This document shows, in pieces, positions 1 to 8,233 of a stretch of DNA of 15,302 nucleotides (within the stretch, counting starts at the first letter, position 1; every line of letters starts with the position of its first letter). Source of the DNA: JBDLRH01 sp039800165. GTDB taxonomy: Bacteria > Pseudomonadota > Gammaproteobacteria > Burkholderiales > Burkholderiaceae_C. The notes under the pieces were generated by a model, which did no database searches, was not told where the DNA came from, and was given only the letters and a program-made list of their open reading frames with translations. A program made the translations under genes and the position numbers. The stretch is taken from positions 1-15,302 of the forward strand of contig JBDLRH010000020.1 of assembly GCA_039800165.1 (NCBI GenBank), read 5' to 3'.

Positions 1-71
1 CACCCTGCGTGCTAGCATCCCCGCAGGAGAAGACCAACACCGGGCCACACGCACCGGAAGGCAAGAGGGTT

Positions 72-974
72 GTGAGTTCCATCGTGATCGCCACGCGCGA
101 AAGCCGTCTGGCCCTGTGGCAGGCCGAACATGTCAAGTCGCTGCTGCAGGAGCGTGGCCATCAGGTCAGCCTGCTCGGCATGACGACGCAGGGCGACCAG
201 ATCCTGGACCGCGCGCTCAGCAAGGTGGGCGGCAAGGGCCTGTTCGTCAAGGAGCTCGAAGTCGCTCTTGAGGAGGGCCGCGCCGACATCGCGGTGCACT
301 CGCTCAAGGACGTGCCGATGGAGCTGCCCGAGGGCTTTGCGCTGGCCTGCGTGATGGAACGCGAGGACCCGCGCGACGCCTGGGTGTCCAACCGCCATGA
401 ATCGCTGCAGGCGCTGCCCCCCGGTGCGGTGGTGGGCACCTCCAGTCTGCGTCGCGTGGTGCTGCTGCGCGCGCAGCGCCCGGACCTGCGCATCGAGCCG
501 CTGCGCGGCAACCTTGACACCCGGCTGCGCAAGCTCGACGAAGGCCAGTACGACGGCATCGTGCTGGCAGCCGCTGGCCTCAAGCGGCTCGGCTTGGCCC
601 AGCGCATTCGTGCCGAGTTTGATACCGGCGCCATGCTGCCCGCGGCCGGCCAGGGTGCGCTGGGCATCGAGATCCGCTCGGGCCGCAGCGATCTGGTGGC
701 CGCGCTCGCGCCGCTGGCGCACCAGACCACCTGGCTCGCGGTGGCGGCCGAGCGTGCGGTCAGCCGCGCGATGGGCGGCAGCTGTTCCATGCCGCTGGCC
801 GCACACGCCACCGTGGCCGGCGAGTCGGTTCACCTGCGCGCCGCCTGGGGCGACCCCGAGGGGCGCGGCGCGCTGGTGCGCGTGGAGGCGATGGACATGG
901 TCGCCGATCTGGACGCGGCCGCAGCGCTGGGCGAGCGCGTGGCTGCGCAACTGCGCGCCGGTGGTGCGCACTGA
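72..974 (+). CDS. hemC: Porphobilinogen deaminase (hydroxymethylbilane synthase)
   Basis: Cytosolic enzyme that polymerises four porphobilinogens into hydroxymethylbilane, the substrate of HemD. From the chosen start it has 300 residues, normal for the family. Seen: the N-terminal IATRESRLALWQ block (residues 6-17), DIAVHSLKDVP (72-82) containing the catalytic aspartate (Asp80), the phosphate-binding GTSSLRR (122-128), GNLDTRLRKLD (146-156), AAGQGALGIE (191-200), and the dipyrromethane-cofactor cysteine in GGSCSMPLAAHA (Cys238). I start at GTG 72 because the conserved fold begins right there and a purine-rich GGAAGG (57-62) sits 9 nt upstream. A GTG at 9 would add 21 residues that look unlike the family. 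The frame stays open to the left edge. hemD follows after a 118-bp gap. Confidence 0.95.
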   Translation: MSSIVIATRESRLALWQAEHVKSLLQERGHQVSLLGMTTQGDQILDRALSKVGGKGLFVKELEVALEEGRADIAVHSLKDVPMELPEGFALACVMEREDPRDAWVSNRHESLQALPPGAVVGTSSLRRVVLLRAQRPDLRIEPLRGNLDTRLRKLDEGQYDGIVLAAAGLKRLGLAQRIRAEFDTGAMLPAAGQGALGIEIRSGRSDLVAALAPLAHQTTWLAVAAERAVSRAMGGSCSMPLAAHATVAGESVHLRAAWGDPEGRGALVRVEAMDMVADLDAAAALGERVAAQLRAGGAH

Positions 975-1092
975 TCGTTGCGCGCGGCGCTGCGGCTCAC
1001 TCCGCATCATCTGCTGCCAAGGCGCGTACTGAAACGACAGCGGGCAAGCACTGCACCAGCCCGGCGAGCCAGCCGCGACAAGCCAGCCGCTA

Positions 1093-1887
1093 ATGATGGA
1101 CAGCCGACCCACCCTGATCGTCACCCGCGTGGCCGAGGAGGCACAGGCTTGGGTCGAGGCGCTGCAGCGTGCCGGCCATGGCACAACCCCGGTGCGCGCC
1201 GAGGCGCTGCCGCTCATCGAGATCGCGCCGGTGCCCGATGCACAGCCGCTGCAGGAGGCATGGCGGCGCATCACGTCGTTTGCTGCGGTGATGTTTGTCA
1301 GCGCCAGTGCCGCGCGGCACTTCCTGGCGCATGCCCCCCACGCACCCCATGCGCTGCGTGCGCGGCTGTGGGCCACCGGCCCCGGCACGCAACGGGCCCT
1401 GCTGGAGGCAGGATGTGATCCGGCACTGGTGGACGCGCCAGCGGCCAATGCGAACCAATTCGACTCGGAAGCGCTGTGGGGCAAGGTGGCGCAGCAGGTC
1501 GCACCCGGCAGCCGGGTGCTGATCGTGCGCGGCGCCGATGCGCAGGGCCACATCACGGGGCGTGACTGGCTGGCCACGCAGCTTGAGGCCGCGGGCGCCG
1601 ACGTCGAGCAGGTGGCGGCCTATGTCCGGCGTGGCCCCGCGTTCACCGAGCCCCAGCGTGCCCGCATGGCAGCAGCTGCTGCCGATGGCAGCATCTGGCT
1701 GTTCAGCAGCAGTGAAGCGGTCGGCTACCTCCAATCTGCGCTGCCGGCACAAAACTGGTCTGCCGCACGCGCCGTGGCCACCCATCCGCGCATTGCGCAG
1801 GCGGCACGTGATGCGGGCTTTGCCCGGGTGCTGACCTGCCGCGGCACGGTGGAGGAAATTCTTGCATCGATAGAATCGTTTGCATGA
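1093..1887 (+). CDS. hemD: Uroporphyrinogen III synthase
   Basis: Closes hydroxymethylbilane with inversion of ring D to give uroporphyrinogen III, the branch point to heme, siroheme and cobalamin. The 264 residues match the usual length. This family is poorly conserved, but the hallmarks are visible: TLIVTR at the start (7-12), SASAARHFL (70-78), LIVRGADAQGHITGRDWL (143-160) followed by the conserved GADVEQVAAYVR (168-179, conserved Tyr177), LFSSSEAV (203-210) and THPRIAQAARDAGF (230-243). Position directly after hemC supports the call. Start is ATG 1093, with ATG 1096 as an equal alternative; neither has a strong Shine-Dalgarno. The stop overlaps the hemX start as ATGA (1884-1887), suggesting translational coupling. 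Confidence 0.93.
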   Translation: MMDSRPTLIVTRVAEEAQAWVEALQRAGHGTTPVRAEALPLIEIAPVPDAQPLQEAWRRITSFAAVMFVSASAARHFLAHAPHAPHALRARLWATGPGTQRALLEAGCDPALVDAPAANANQFDSEALWGKVAQQVAPGSRVLIVRGADAQGHITGRDWLATQLEAAGADVEQVAAYVRRGPAFTEPQRARMAAAAADGSIWLFSSSEAVGYLQSALPAQNWSAARAVATHPRIAQAARDAGFARVLTCRGTVEEILASIESFA

Positions 1888-2981
1888 ACCCACGCCCCGA
1901 CGAGACCGCTGCCGCTTCGGCGCCGGCGCCTGTGCCAGGGGCCGCAGACGCCGCAGCCCCCGTCGACGGGGCAGAGTTGCCGCCGGCAAGCGTTCGCGAT
2001 CCGTCACAGGTACCCGCTGCACTGGTGTGGCTGCTGGCCGCACTGGCGGGCGTGGCGCTGGTGGTCAGCGCGTTGCTGTGGCAGCGCCTGAACAGCATCC
2101 AGGAGCAGTTGGCCCGGCAAAGTGCCGACTCGGGCGCGCAGGCGGTCGAGGCGCGCACGCTGGCGCGCCAGGCGGTCGATGCCACGCGCGACACCACCGC
2201 GCGGCTGGCGGTGATCGAAACCCGGGTGAGCGAGGTGGCCCTGCAGCGCACCCAGCTGGAAGAGCTGATCCAGAGCCTGTCGCGCTCGCGCGATGAAAAC
2301 CTGGTGGTGGACATCGAGGCGGCAATCCGGCTGGCGCAGCAGCAGACGCAGCTCACCGGCAGCGCCGAGCCGCTGCTGGGCGCGCTGCGCTCGGCCGACC
2401 AGCGCCTGGCGCGCAGCGCCCAGCCGCGGCTGGCCCGGGTGCGCGCCGCGGTGGCGCGCGACATCGACCGCATCAAGACGGCCAACCTGGTGGATGTGCC
2501 TTCCATGCTGGTGCGGCTGGACGAGCTGGCCAGGCAGATCGACGACATGCCGGTGGCCAACGCCGCAGCCACGTCGCTCGGTGGCGGCGCCAAGCCGGCC
2601 ACCGGCGCTGCGCCTGCGGGCTGGTGGCAGCAGGCGTGGAGCGTGCTGCACGAGGAGCTGCGCGCGCTGGTGCGGGTGAGCCGCATCGACCATCCCGATG
2701 CCGCACTGCTGGCGCCCGAGCAGGCGTTTTTCCTGCGCGAGAACCTCAAGCTCAAGTTGCTGAACGCACGGCTTGGGCTGCTTGCGCGCCAGACCGACAG
2801 CGTGCGCGCCGACCTCACGGCAGCGTCGGCTGCGCTGGCGCGCTACTTCGACACCGGATCGCGGCGCACACAGGCCGCGCAAGCGACGCTGCAGCAACTG
2901 CAGTCGCAGGCGCGCGCAGTGGAAGTGCCGCGGGTCGATGAAACCCTGGCGGCACTCGCCACCGCGGCGGCGGGCCGCTGA
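1884..2981 (+). CDS. hemX: HemX-family membrane-anchored coiled-coil protein
   Basis: 365-residue protein of the HemX family, which has often been mislabelled uroporphyrin-III C-methyltransferase; no methylase motif is present here. Seen: a Pro/Ala-rich cytosolic N-terminus (1-43), one transmembrane segment (about 44-66, AALVWLLAALAGVALVVSA), then a Gln/Arg/Leu-rich heptad-like stretch (about 67-115) expected to form a coiled coil, and a long helical soluble region with the DENLVVDIEAAIRLAQQQTQL segment typical of the family. Its fixed place between hemD and hemY is the main reason for the name. The molecular role is unproven; a scaffold for tetrapyrrole enzymes at the membrane is a common suggestion. 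It overlaps hemD by 4 nt and ends 8 nt before hemY. Confidence 0.87.
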   Translation: MNPRPDETAAASAPAPVPGAADAAAPVDGAELPPASVRDPSQVPAALVWLLAALAGVALVVSALLWQRLNSIQEQLARQSADSGAQAVEARTLARQAVDATRDTTARLAVIETRVSEVALQRTQLEELIQSLSRSRDENLVVDIEAAIRLAQQQTQLTGSAEPLLGALRSADQRLARSAQPRLARVRAAVARDIDRIKTANLVDVPSMLVRLDELARQIDDMPVANAAATSLGGGAKPATGAAPAGWWQQAWSVLHEELRALVRVSRIDHPDAALLAPEQAFFLRENLKLKLLNARLGLLARQTDSVRADLTAASAALARYFDTGSRRTQAAQATLQQLQSQARAVEVPRVDETLAALATAAAGR

Positions 2982-2989
2982 GCCTCACG

Positions 2990-4252
2990 ATGCGCGCCGC
3001 GCTCTGGTTCCTGGCGCTGTTCGGCATTGCAGTGGCCGGCGCGCTGTTCGCTGGCAACAACCAGGGCACGGTCACGCTGTTCTGGCCCCCGTACCGTGTC
3101 GACCTGTCGCTCAACCTGACGCTGCTGGCACTGGTGGGCGCCTTCTTGCTGATCCACTTTGCGCTGCGGGCGGCGAGTGCACTGTTCGACCTGCCGCGCC
3201 AGGCCAGCCGATGGCGCAACCAGCAGCGCGAGCGCGCGGTGCATGCGGCGCTGCTGGATGCCTTGTCGCAGTGGCTGGCGGGCCGCTATCTGCGCGCCCG
3301 CCGGCAGGCCGAGTCGGCCGCCCAGCAGGTGCAGGCGCTGGCCCCCGATGCGGCCCCGCCCCACGGCCCGGCGCTGCGGGCGATGGCGTGGCTGCTGGCT
3401 GCGGAGAGCTCGCACGCGCTGCAAGACCGCGCGCAGCGCGACGCGCATGTGCAGCAGGCGCTGGGTACCGCGCGCGCGCAGGGTAAGGAGGCGCTGGCGC
3501 AAACCACTGCCGAGGCGGTGCTGCTGCGCGCGGCGCATTGGGCACTGGATGATCGCGACCCTGATGCGGCGCTGCGCATCCTCGGCGAGCTGCCGCAGGG
3601 CGCTGCACGGCGCACCCTCGCGCTTCGCCTGCGCCTGCGCGCGGCGCAGCAGGCGCGCCAGCCGCAACTGGCGCTGGAGACGGCGCGCTTGCTGCTCAAG
3701 CACCGCGCGTTCTCTGACGATGCCGGCGCCAGCATCGTCCGCGGGCTGGTGCTGGACCTACTGAACACCATGCACGATGCGGCGCAACTGCGCCGTGCGT
3801 GGGCAGGCCTCGAAGCGTCCGAGCGTGCGCTGCCCGAGGCGGCCATCCACGCAGCGCTGCGCTTGATCCGGCTGGGCGGCGATGCAGCAGTGGCGCGCGA
3901 CTGGCTGCTTCCGGTGTGGGAGCGTCAGCGCGAGCTGTCGGATGTGATGCGCTCACGGCTGCTCGGCGCGATCGAGTCGGGCCTGGACTCCCTCGACGCC
4001 GCGTGGCTGGCCCGCATCGAGGCGGCGCAGATGGCGTGGCCGCGCGATGCGCAGCTGCAGTACCTGGCGGCGCTGGCCTGCATGCAGCGGCAACTCTGGG
4101 GCAAGGCACAGGTCTTGATGACCCAGGCGGTGCAGGGCCTGCAAGAGACCGAGCTCAGGCGACGGGCGTGGCGCGCACTGGCACGGTTGGCGCAGGAGCG
4201 CGGCGACGAGGCAGCACAACGTCACGCACTGGAACAGGCAGCAGGGACATGA
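2990..4252 (+). CDS. hemY: HemY-family membrane protein with TPR-like repeats
   Basis: 420-residue inner-membrane protein of the proteobacterial HemY family, which is not the Gram-positive protoporphyrinogen oxidase also called HemY. Seen: two hydrophobic segments (about 4-21 and 41-59) separated by a short loop with NNQGTVTLFWPPY, the usual N-terminal HemY domain, then an Ala/Leu/Arg-rich, fully helical remainder that reads as TPR-like repeats. The soluble part probably faces the cytosol, since both segments together form a hairpin (inference). Its biochemical role in late heme synthesis is unresolved in the literature. Start is ATG 2990, 8 nt after the hemX stop; the stop overlaps the following ATG as ATGA (4249-4252). 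Confidence 0.88.
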   Translation: MRAALWFLALFGIAVAGALFAGNNQGTVTLFWPPYRVDLSLNLTLLALVGAFLLIHFALRAASALFDLPRQASRWRNQQRERAVHAALLDALSQWLAGRYLRARRQAESAAQQVQALAPDAAPPHGPALRAMAWLLAAESSHALQDRAQRDAHVQQALGTARAQGKEALAQTTAEAVLLRAAHWALDDRDPDAALRILGELPQGAARRTLALRLRLRAAQQARQPQLALETARLLLKHRAFSDDAGASIVRGLVLDLLNTMHDAAQLRRAWAGLEASERALPEAAIHAALRLIRLGGDAAVARDWLLPVWERQRELSDVMRSRLLGAIESGLDSLDAAWLARIEAAQMAWPRDAQLQYLAALACMQRQLWGKAQVLMTQAVQGLQETELRRRAWRALARLAQERGDEAAQRHALEQAAGT

Positions 4253-5166
4253 ACATGAACGATTCCACCTTTCATCGCGGCGCGGCCGGCGCACGAGCAC
4301 GAGGCCAGGCGCGTGGGCGCGCCGGTGCGCTGCGCTCGTTGCAGGGCTGGGCCGCACTGGCAGCGCTGATGCTGGCGGCGTCTGCGCAGGCCCACGACAC
4401 CTGGCTGGTGCCTGCGGCGGATGCTGCAGGTGCTGCAGGTGCAGCGCGAGACGAGTCGCGCTTCGAGCTGGCCACCGGCAACCGGTTTCCGACGGCAGAG
4501 GTTGCGACCGATCCGGCCAGCATCATCGGCGCGCAGTGCGCCGACGCAGAGGGCCGTCGCTCCCGGATGCGCGCGCTGCGCACCGAGCCCAAATGGACGC
4601 TGATGTCGCATCGCCCCGGCTGGAATGGGGGCGCTGCCGTCGCCTGCTGGTTCGAGCTCAAGGCGCACGAGGTCGAGGTGGAACCGAACCTGATCCCGAC
4701 CTACTTCAATGAAATCCGGGCACCGCAGTCGCTGCGCGACGCCTGGGCTGCCATGCAGGCGCGCGGGCTGCCTTGGCGCGAGACCTATCGCAAGTACGTC
4801 CGCATGGAACTGGCGACACCGCGCGAAGGCCGCGCACCGGCTGCCGGCGAGCGTGAACGGCTGCGCCAGCCGGTGGGTCATGCGCTGGAGATCGTGGTGC
4901 TCGGCGATGCCGCTGTGGCGGCCGGTGCCGACACGCGCTTTGCGGTGCTGCGTGACGGCAAACCGCTGGCGGGTTTCCCGGTTGAATTCGTGAACGACCA
5001 GAACCCGATTGGCGTGTGGACGCAGTCCGATGCCAATGGTCAACTGAGCCTGCGCATGCCGTTTGCCGGGCGCTGGCTGTTGCGTGGCACCGATCTCCGC
5101 CTGGACGAGCGGGACCCGGCGCGCTGGCAGAGCCGCTTTGTCACGCTGATGGTCGAGGTGCGCTGA
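4249..5166 (+). CDS. Exported DUF4198 domain protein
   Basis: 305 residues with a Sec-type signal: an Arg-rich n-region (to about residue 30), a hydrophobic core GWAALAALMLAAS (33-45) and a likely cleavage after AQA (46-48), leaving His49-Asp-Thr-Trp as the mature N-terminus. The mature part has the DUF4198 layout: a HDTWL opening, ETYRKYVRMEL (178-188), GHALEIVVLGD (210-220), then an immunoglobulin-like FAVLRDGKPLAGFPVEF (231-247) with a TQSDANGQLSLRMP edge (258-271). Some members of this family are linked to metal uptake, but the function here is unknown. The start at ATG 4249 overlaps the hemY stop by 4 nt; ATG 4255 is equally possible. The frame is open further upstream inside hemY, but the signal peptide fixes the real start. 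It is last in the heme transcription unit and convergent with rne. Confidence 0.8.
   Translation: MNMNDSTFHRGAAGARARGQARGRAGALRSLQGWAALAALMLAASAQAHDTWLVPAADAAGAAGAARDESRFELATGNRFPTAEVATDPASIIGAQCADAEGRRSRMRALRTEPKWTLMSHRPGWNGGAAVACWFELKAHEVEVEPNLIPTYFNEIRAPQSLRDAWAAMQARGLPWRETYRKYVRMELATPREGRAPAAGERERLRQPVGHALEIVVLGDAAVAAGADTRFAVLRDGKPLAGFPVEFVNDQNPIGVWTQSDANGQLSLRMPFAGRWLLRGTDLRLDERDPARWQSRFVTLMVEVR
4422..4439 (+). repeat. Short 9-bp tandem repeat in the DUF4198 gene
   Basis: The 9-mer tgctgcagg occurs twice in a row and is followed by a partial third copy. It encodes part of an Ala/Gly linker just after the mature N-terminal HDTWLVP. It is probably a slippage-prone spacer with no function of its own. 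Confidence 0.5.
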
Positions 5167-5193
5167 CCGCCACCGCAAGGCGGCATGGTCAGC
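5162..5193. terminator. Hairpin between convergent DUF4198 gene and rne
   Basis: gctgacc (5162-5168) pairs with ggtcagc (5187-5193), and an alternative inner stem ccgcc/ggcgg (5167-5171 / 5179-5183) is available. The structure spans the DUF4198 gene stop codon and lies 23 bp short of the rne stop. There is no T-tract on either side, so it would be at best a weak or Rho-assisted bidirectional terminator or an mRNA end-protecting stem. Confidence 0.3.
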
Positions 5194-5215
5194 GTTCCTG
5201 GCCTCGCCCTGGCCT

Positions 5216-8200
5216 TCAGGCCGAAGGCGTCTGCTCGAACGGCAGCTTCATCTCGCGCAGGTCGCGGCGGGTTTCCACCAGCACCAGCGGGCCGTCGTCG
5301 ATTTCAACCGCCGGCGGGCGCTCGCGCGGCACGCGGATCGGCCGTGGTTCAGCGGCAATCTGTGCCTGTACCTGCGCCACCTTGTCGGCGTCGGAGTTGA
5401 TCCATTGCAGGCCACTGGCCTGCGCCACGGCGGCAAGCTGATCCACCGGCAGGGCAAACGGCGTCACCTTGGGCAGACCGGCCGACGCTGCAGGTGCCGC
5501 AGTTGCGGTACCCGCGGATGCGGAAGGTGCCGCCGCACTGGCCGGTGCCATGTCTGCGGCCGTTGCGTCGCCCGCATATGCGGACGTATCGCCGGGTTCG
5601 CTGCGCTCTGCGCGCTCACGCCGGTCGCGGCCGTAGCGGTCGCGTGAACGGCGCTCACGACGCTCACCCTGTTCGCCGCCGTGTTCGCCGGCAGCTTCCG
5701 GCGCTGCGGCGCCGTCGTAGGCTGCGGACGCACTTTCGGTGCGCTCGCGCGAATCGGCCGCTGCGAAAGAATCCGCGTTCGGCGCATCACCGGCAAAGCC
5801 GGTGTGCGCTTCGGCGGTCTGGCCTTCGGCGCGGGTACCCGATTCGTCGCGTGGTGCGCGGTCTCCGCGACCTCGGCCGCGGCCTCCACGCTCGCCGCGT
5901 TCACGGCGGCCTTCACGCGGCTCACGAGGTTCACGCCCTTCGCGGCCATCACGACCCTCGCGTGCTTCCTGGCCCTCACGCAGGCTGCGCTCGTCGCCAT
6001 GGCCCTGCGGGGCGGTGGCGTCGATGCCGGCTGATGCGTTGCCTTCGCCGGTTGACTCGGCCAGCGCATCCGGACGACCGGCGCGCGGCTCGCGTCCGTC
6101 GCGGCGCTCGCCACCCCGTCCGCGTCCGCCCCGGCCTTCACCGCGGCCCTCATTGCGGCCTTCATTACGACCTTCATTACGACCTTCATTACGACCTTCA
6201 CCGCGGCTGTCTCCACGGCCTTCTGCGTTGGCCTCGGTGCGCTCACCGCGCTCGGCACGGTCTCCACGGTCGCCCCGCTCGCCCCGGCCACCGCGGTCAC
6301 GTCCGCGGCCACCGCGCTCGCGGCGTCCTTCACGGCCTTCTCGTCCCTCACGCCCTTCGCGCGGCTCGCGGCCAGCGGCATCGCCTGCGGCCGGCGTTGC
6401 AGCCGCCGGGGCCGCCACCGGTGCATCGGACGCACCGCCAAAGAGCTTTTTCATCCAGCCAAAGAAGCCGCCCGAGGCCGGCTCGGCTGCGGCCGGTGCC
6501 GCAGGCGACGTTTGCGCCGGTGCTTGTGCCGGAGCCTGCGCCGCACCACGCGCCGCAGAGGCGCCGCGCGGCTGCGCCGTACGCGCCGGTTCGGCACGCG
6601 TTTCGGGCTTGGGCTCGACGATGGGGGCCGGCGCATCGGGCAGCACGCCCTTGATCACCGGTTCCTGCTTGTTGGTGCGCTCTTGCGAGCGGCGGGTGAC
6701 AGCGGTCGCGTCCTCGATCTCTTCGGCCATCTTGTAGCTGGCCTCGATGCGGTCCAGGCGCGGATCGTCGTGCTTCAGGCGCTCCAGGCGGTAGTGCGGC
6801 GTCTCCAGCGTCTTGTTGGGCACCAGCAGCACGCTGATGCGCTGCTTGAGTTCGATCTTCGCGATCTCGGTGCGCTTTTCGTTCAGCAGGAATGACGCCA
6901 CCTCCACCGGCACCTGGCAGTGCACGGCCGCGGTGCTGTCCTTCATCGACTCTTCCTGGATGATGCGCAGGATCTGCAGCGCCGAGCTTTCGGTGTCGCG
7001 GATGTGGCCCGAGCCACCGCAGCGCGGGCAGGGGATGGAGGCGCCTTCGGAGAGCGCCGGGCGCAGCCGCTGACGGCTCATCTCCATCAGGCCGAACTTG
7101 CTGATGGTGCCGAACTGCACGCGGGCGCGGTCCTGGCGCAGCGCGTCGCGCAGCCGGTTCTCGACCTCGCGGCGGTTCTTGCTCTCCTCCATGTCGATGA
7201 AGTCGATCACGATCAGGCCACCCAGGTCGCGCAGGCGCATCTGGCGCGCCACCTCGTCAGCGGCCTCCAGGTTGGTGCGCGTGGCGGTCTCCTCGATGTC
7301 GCCGCCCTTGATGGCGCGCGCCGAGTTGACGTCAATCGACACCAGCGCTTCGGTGTGGTCGATCACGATCGCGCCGCCCGAGGGCAGGGTGACGGTACGC
7401 GCATAGGCCGACTCGATCTGGTGCTCGATCTGGAAGCGGCTGAACAGGGGCGCGTCGTCGCGGTAGCGCTTCACGCGCGCGGCATGCTCGGGCATGACGT
7501 GCGACATGAACTGCTGGGCCTGCTCGTAGATGTCGTCGGTGTCGATCAGGATGTCGCCGATGTCGTGATTGAAGTAGTCACGGATCGCGCGGATGACCAG
7601 GCTCGACTCCTGGTAGATCAGGAAGGCGCCCTTGCCCGCCTTGGACGCCTCGTCGATGGCCGTCCACAGCTTGAGCAGGTAGTTCAGGTCCCACTGCAGC
7701 TCGGGTGCGCTGCGGCCGATGCCGGCGGTGCGCGCAATGATGGACATGCCGTTGGGGTACTCCAGCTGGTCCATCGCCTCCTTGAGCTCGGCGCGGTCGT
7801 CGCCCTCGATGCGACGGCTCACGCCGCCGCCGCGCGGGTTGTTGGGCATCAGCACCACATAGCGGCCCGCCAGGCTCACGTAGGTGGTCAGTGCCGCGCC
7901 CTTGTTGCCGCGCTCTTCCTTCTCGACCTGCACCAGCAGTTCCTGGCCCTCGCGGATCACGTCCTTGATGCTGGCCTGGCTCGGGGGCGTGTTGCCCTGG
8001 AAGTACTGGCGCGAGATTTCCTTGAACGGCAGGAAGCCGTGGCGGTCTTCGCCGTAGTCGACGAAGCAGGCCTCCAGCGACGGCTCGACGCGCGTCACCA
8101 CGGCCTTGTAGATGTTGCCCTTGCGCTGCTCGCGCCCTTCAATCTCGATTTCGTAGTCGAGGAGCTTTTGCCCGTCGACGATGGCCAGCCGGCGCTCTTC

Positions 8201-8233
8201 GGCCTGGGTGGCGTTGATCAGCATGCGCTTCAT
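5216..8233 (-). CDS. rne: Ribonuclease E
   Basis: Endoribonuclease that starts mRNA decay and processes rRNA and tRNA; scaffold of the degradosome at the inner membrane. It has 1005 residues. The opening MKRMLINATQ is the canonical RNase E start. The S1 domain covers about 36-120. The DNase I-like active site shows SIDVNS (Asp301) and IVIDFIDM (Asp344), equivalent to E. coli Asp303 and Asp346. The zinc-link CPRCGGSG is at 402-409. GGFFGWMKKLFGG (588-600) is an amphipathic helix resembling the E. coli membrane-targeting segment A. Residues about 620-880 are low-complexity Arg/Gly/Glu-rich, and the last 85 or so (920-1005) look ordered again. A purine-rich AAGGGAAA precedes the ATG. It is convergent with the DUF4198 gene and divergent from rluC. 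The presence of segment A and the long tail favours RNase E over RNase G. Confidence 0.97.
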   Translation of the reverse strand: MKRMLINATQAEERRLAIVDGQKLLDYEIEIEGREQRKGNIYKAVVTRVEPSLEACFVDYGEDRHGFLPFKEISRQYFQGNTPPSQASIKDVIREGQELLVQVEKEERGNKGAALTTYVSLAGRYVVLMPNNPRGGGVSRRIEGDDRAELKEAMDQLEYPNGMSIIARTAGIGRSAPELQWDLNYLLKLWTAIDEASKAGKGAFLIYQESSLVIRAIRDYFNHDIGDILIDTDDIYEQAQQFMSHVMPEHAARVKRYRDDAPLFSRFQIEHQIESAYARTVTLPSGGAIVIDHTEALVSIDVNSARAIKGGDIEETATRTNLEAADEVARQMRLRDLGGLIVIDFIDMEESKNRREVENRLRDALRQDRARVQFGTISKFGLMEMSRQRLRPALSEGASIPCPRCGGSGHIRDTESSALQILRIIQEESMKDSTAAVHCQVPVEVASFLLNEKRTEIAKIELKQRISVLLVPNKTLETPHYRLERLKHDDPRLDRIEASYKMAEEIEDATAVTRRSQERTNKQEPVIKGVLPDAPAPIVEPKPETRAEPARTAQPRGASAARGAAQAPAQAPAQTSPAAPAAAEPASGGFFGWMKKLFGGASDAPVAAPAAATPAAGDAAGREPREGREGREGREGRRERGGRGRDRGGRGERGDRGDRAERGERTEANAEGRGDSRGEGRNEGRNEGRNEGRNEGRGEGRGGRGRGGERRDGREPRAGRPDALAESTGEGNASAGIDATAPQGHGDERSLREGQEAREGRDGREGREPREPREGRRERGERGGRGRGRGDRAPRDESGTRAEGQTAEAHTGFAGDAPNADSFAAADSRERTESASAAYDGAAAPEAAGEHGGEQGERRERRSRDRYGRDRRERAERSEPGDTSAYAGDATAADMAPASAAAPSASAGTATAAPAASAGLPKVTPFALPVDQLAAVAQASGLQWINSDADKVAQVQAQIAAEPRPIRVPRERPPAVEIDDGPLVLVETRRDLREMKLPFEQTPSA
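6149..6196 (-). repeat. 12-bp tandem repeat in rne encoding (Asn-Glu-Gly-Arg)x4
   Basis: On the plus strand ttcattacgacc occurs three times in perfect tandem (6161-6172, 6173-6184, 6185-6196), preceded by a diverged copy ctcattgcggcc (6149-6160). In RNase E this gives four NEGR units (residues 682-697) inside the Arg/Gly-rich tail. The unit length keeps the frame, so copy-number change would be tolerated. Identity at third positions suggests recent duplication. Confidence 0.85.

Noticed and set aside
12..1577. Long open frame of 521 codons on the minus strand across hemC and hemD
   Set aside because: It lies opposite two clearly recognised genes, its product is Arg/His/Ala/Gln-rich with no motif, and such frames are expected at this GC content.
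1884..2981. Naming HemX a uroporphyrinogen-III C-methyltransferase
   Set aside because: No SAM-binding methylase motif is present; the protein is a transmembrane coiled-coil protein and the old name is a known annotation error.
6149..6196. Possible CRISPR-like repeat
   Set aside because: Units are 12 bp, contiguous without spacers and in frame with rne.
5494..6737. Several overlapping plus-strand frames in the rne tail giving Arg/Pro/Ser repeats
   Set aside because: They are by-products of the low-complexity RNase E coding sequence read on the other strand.
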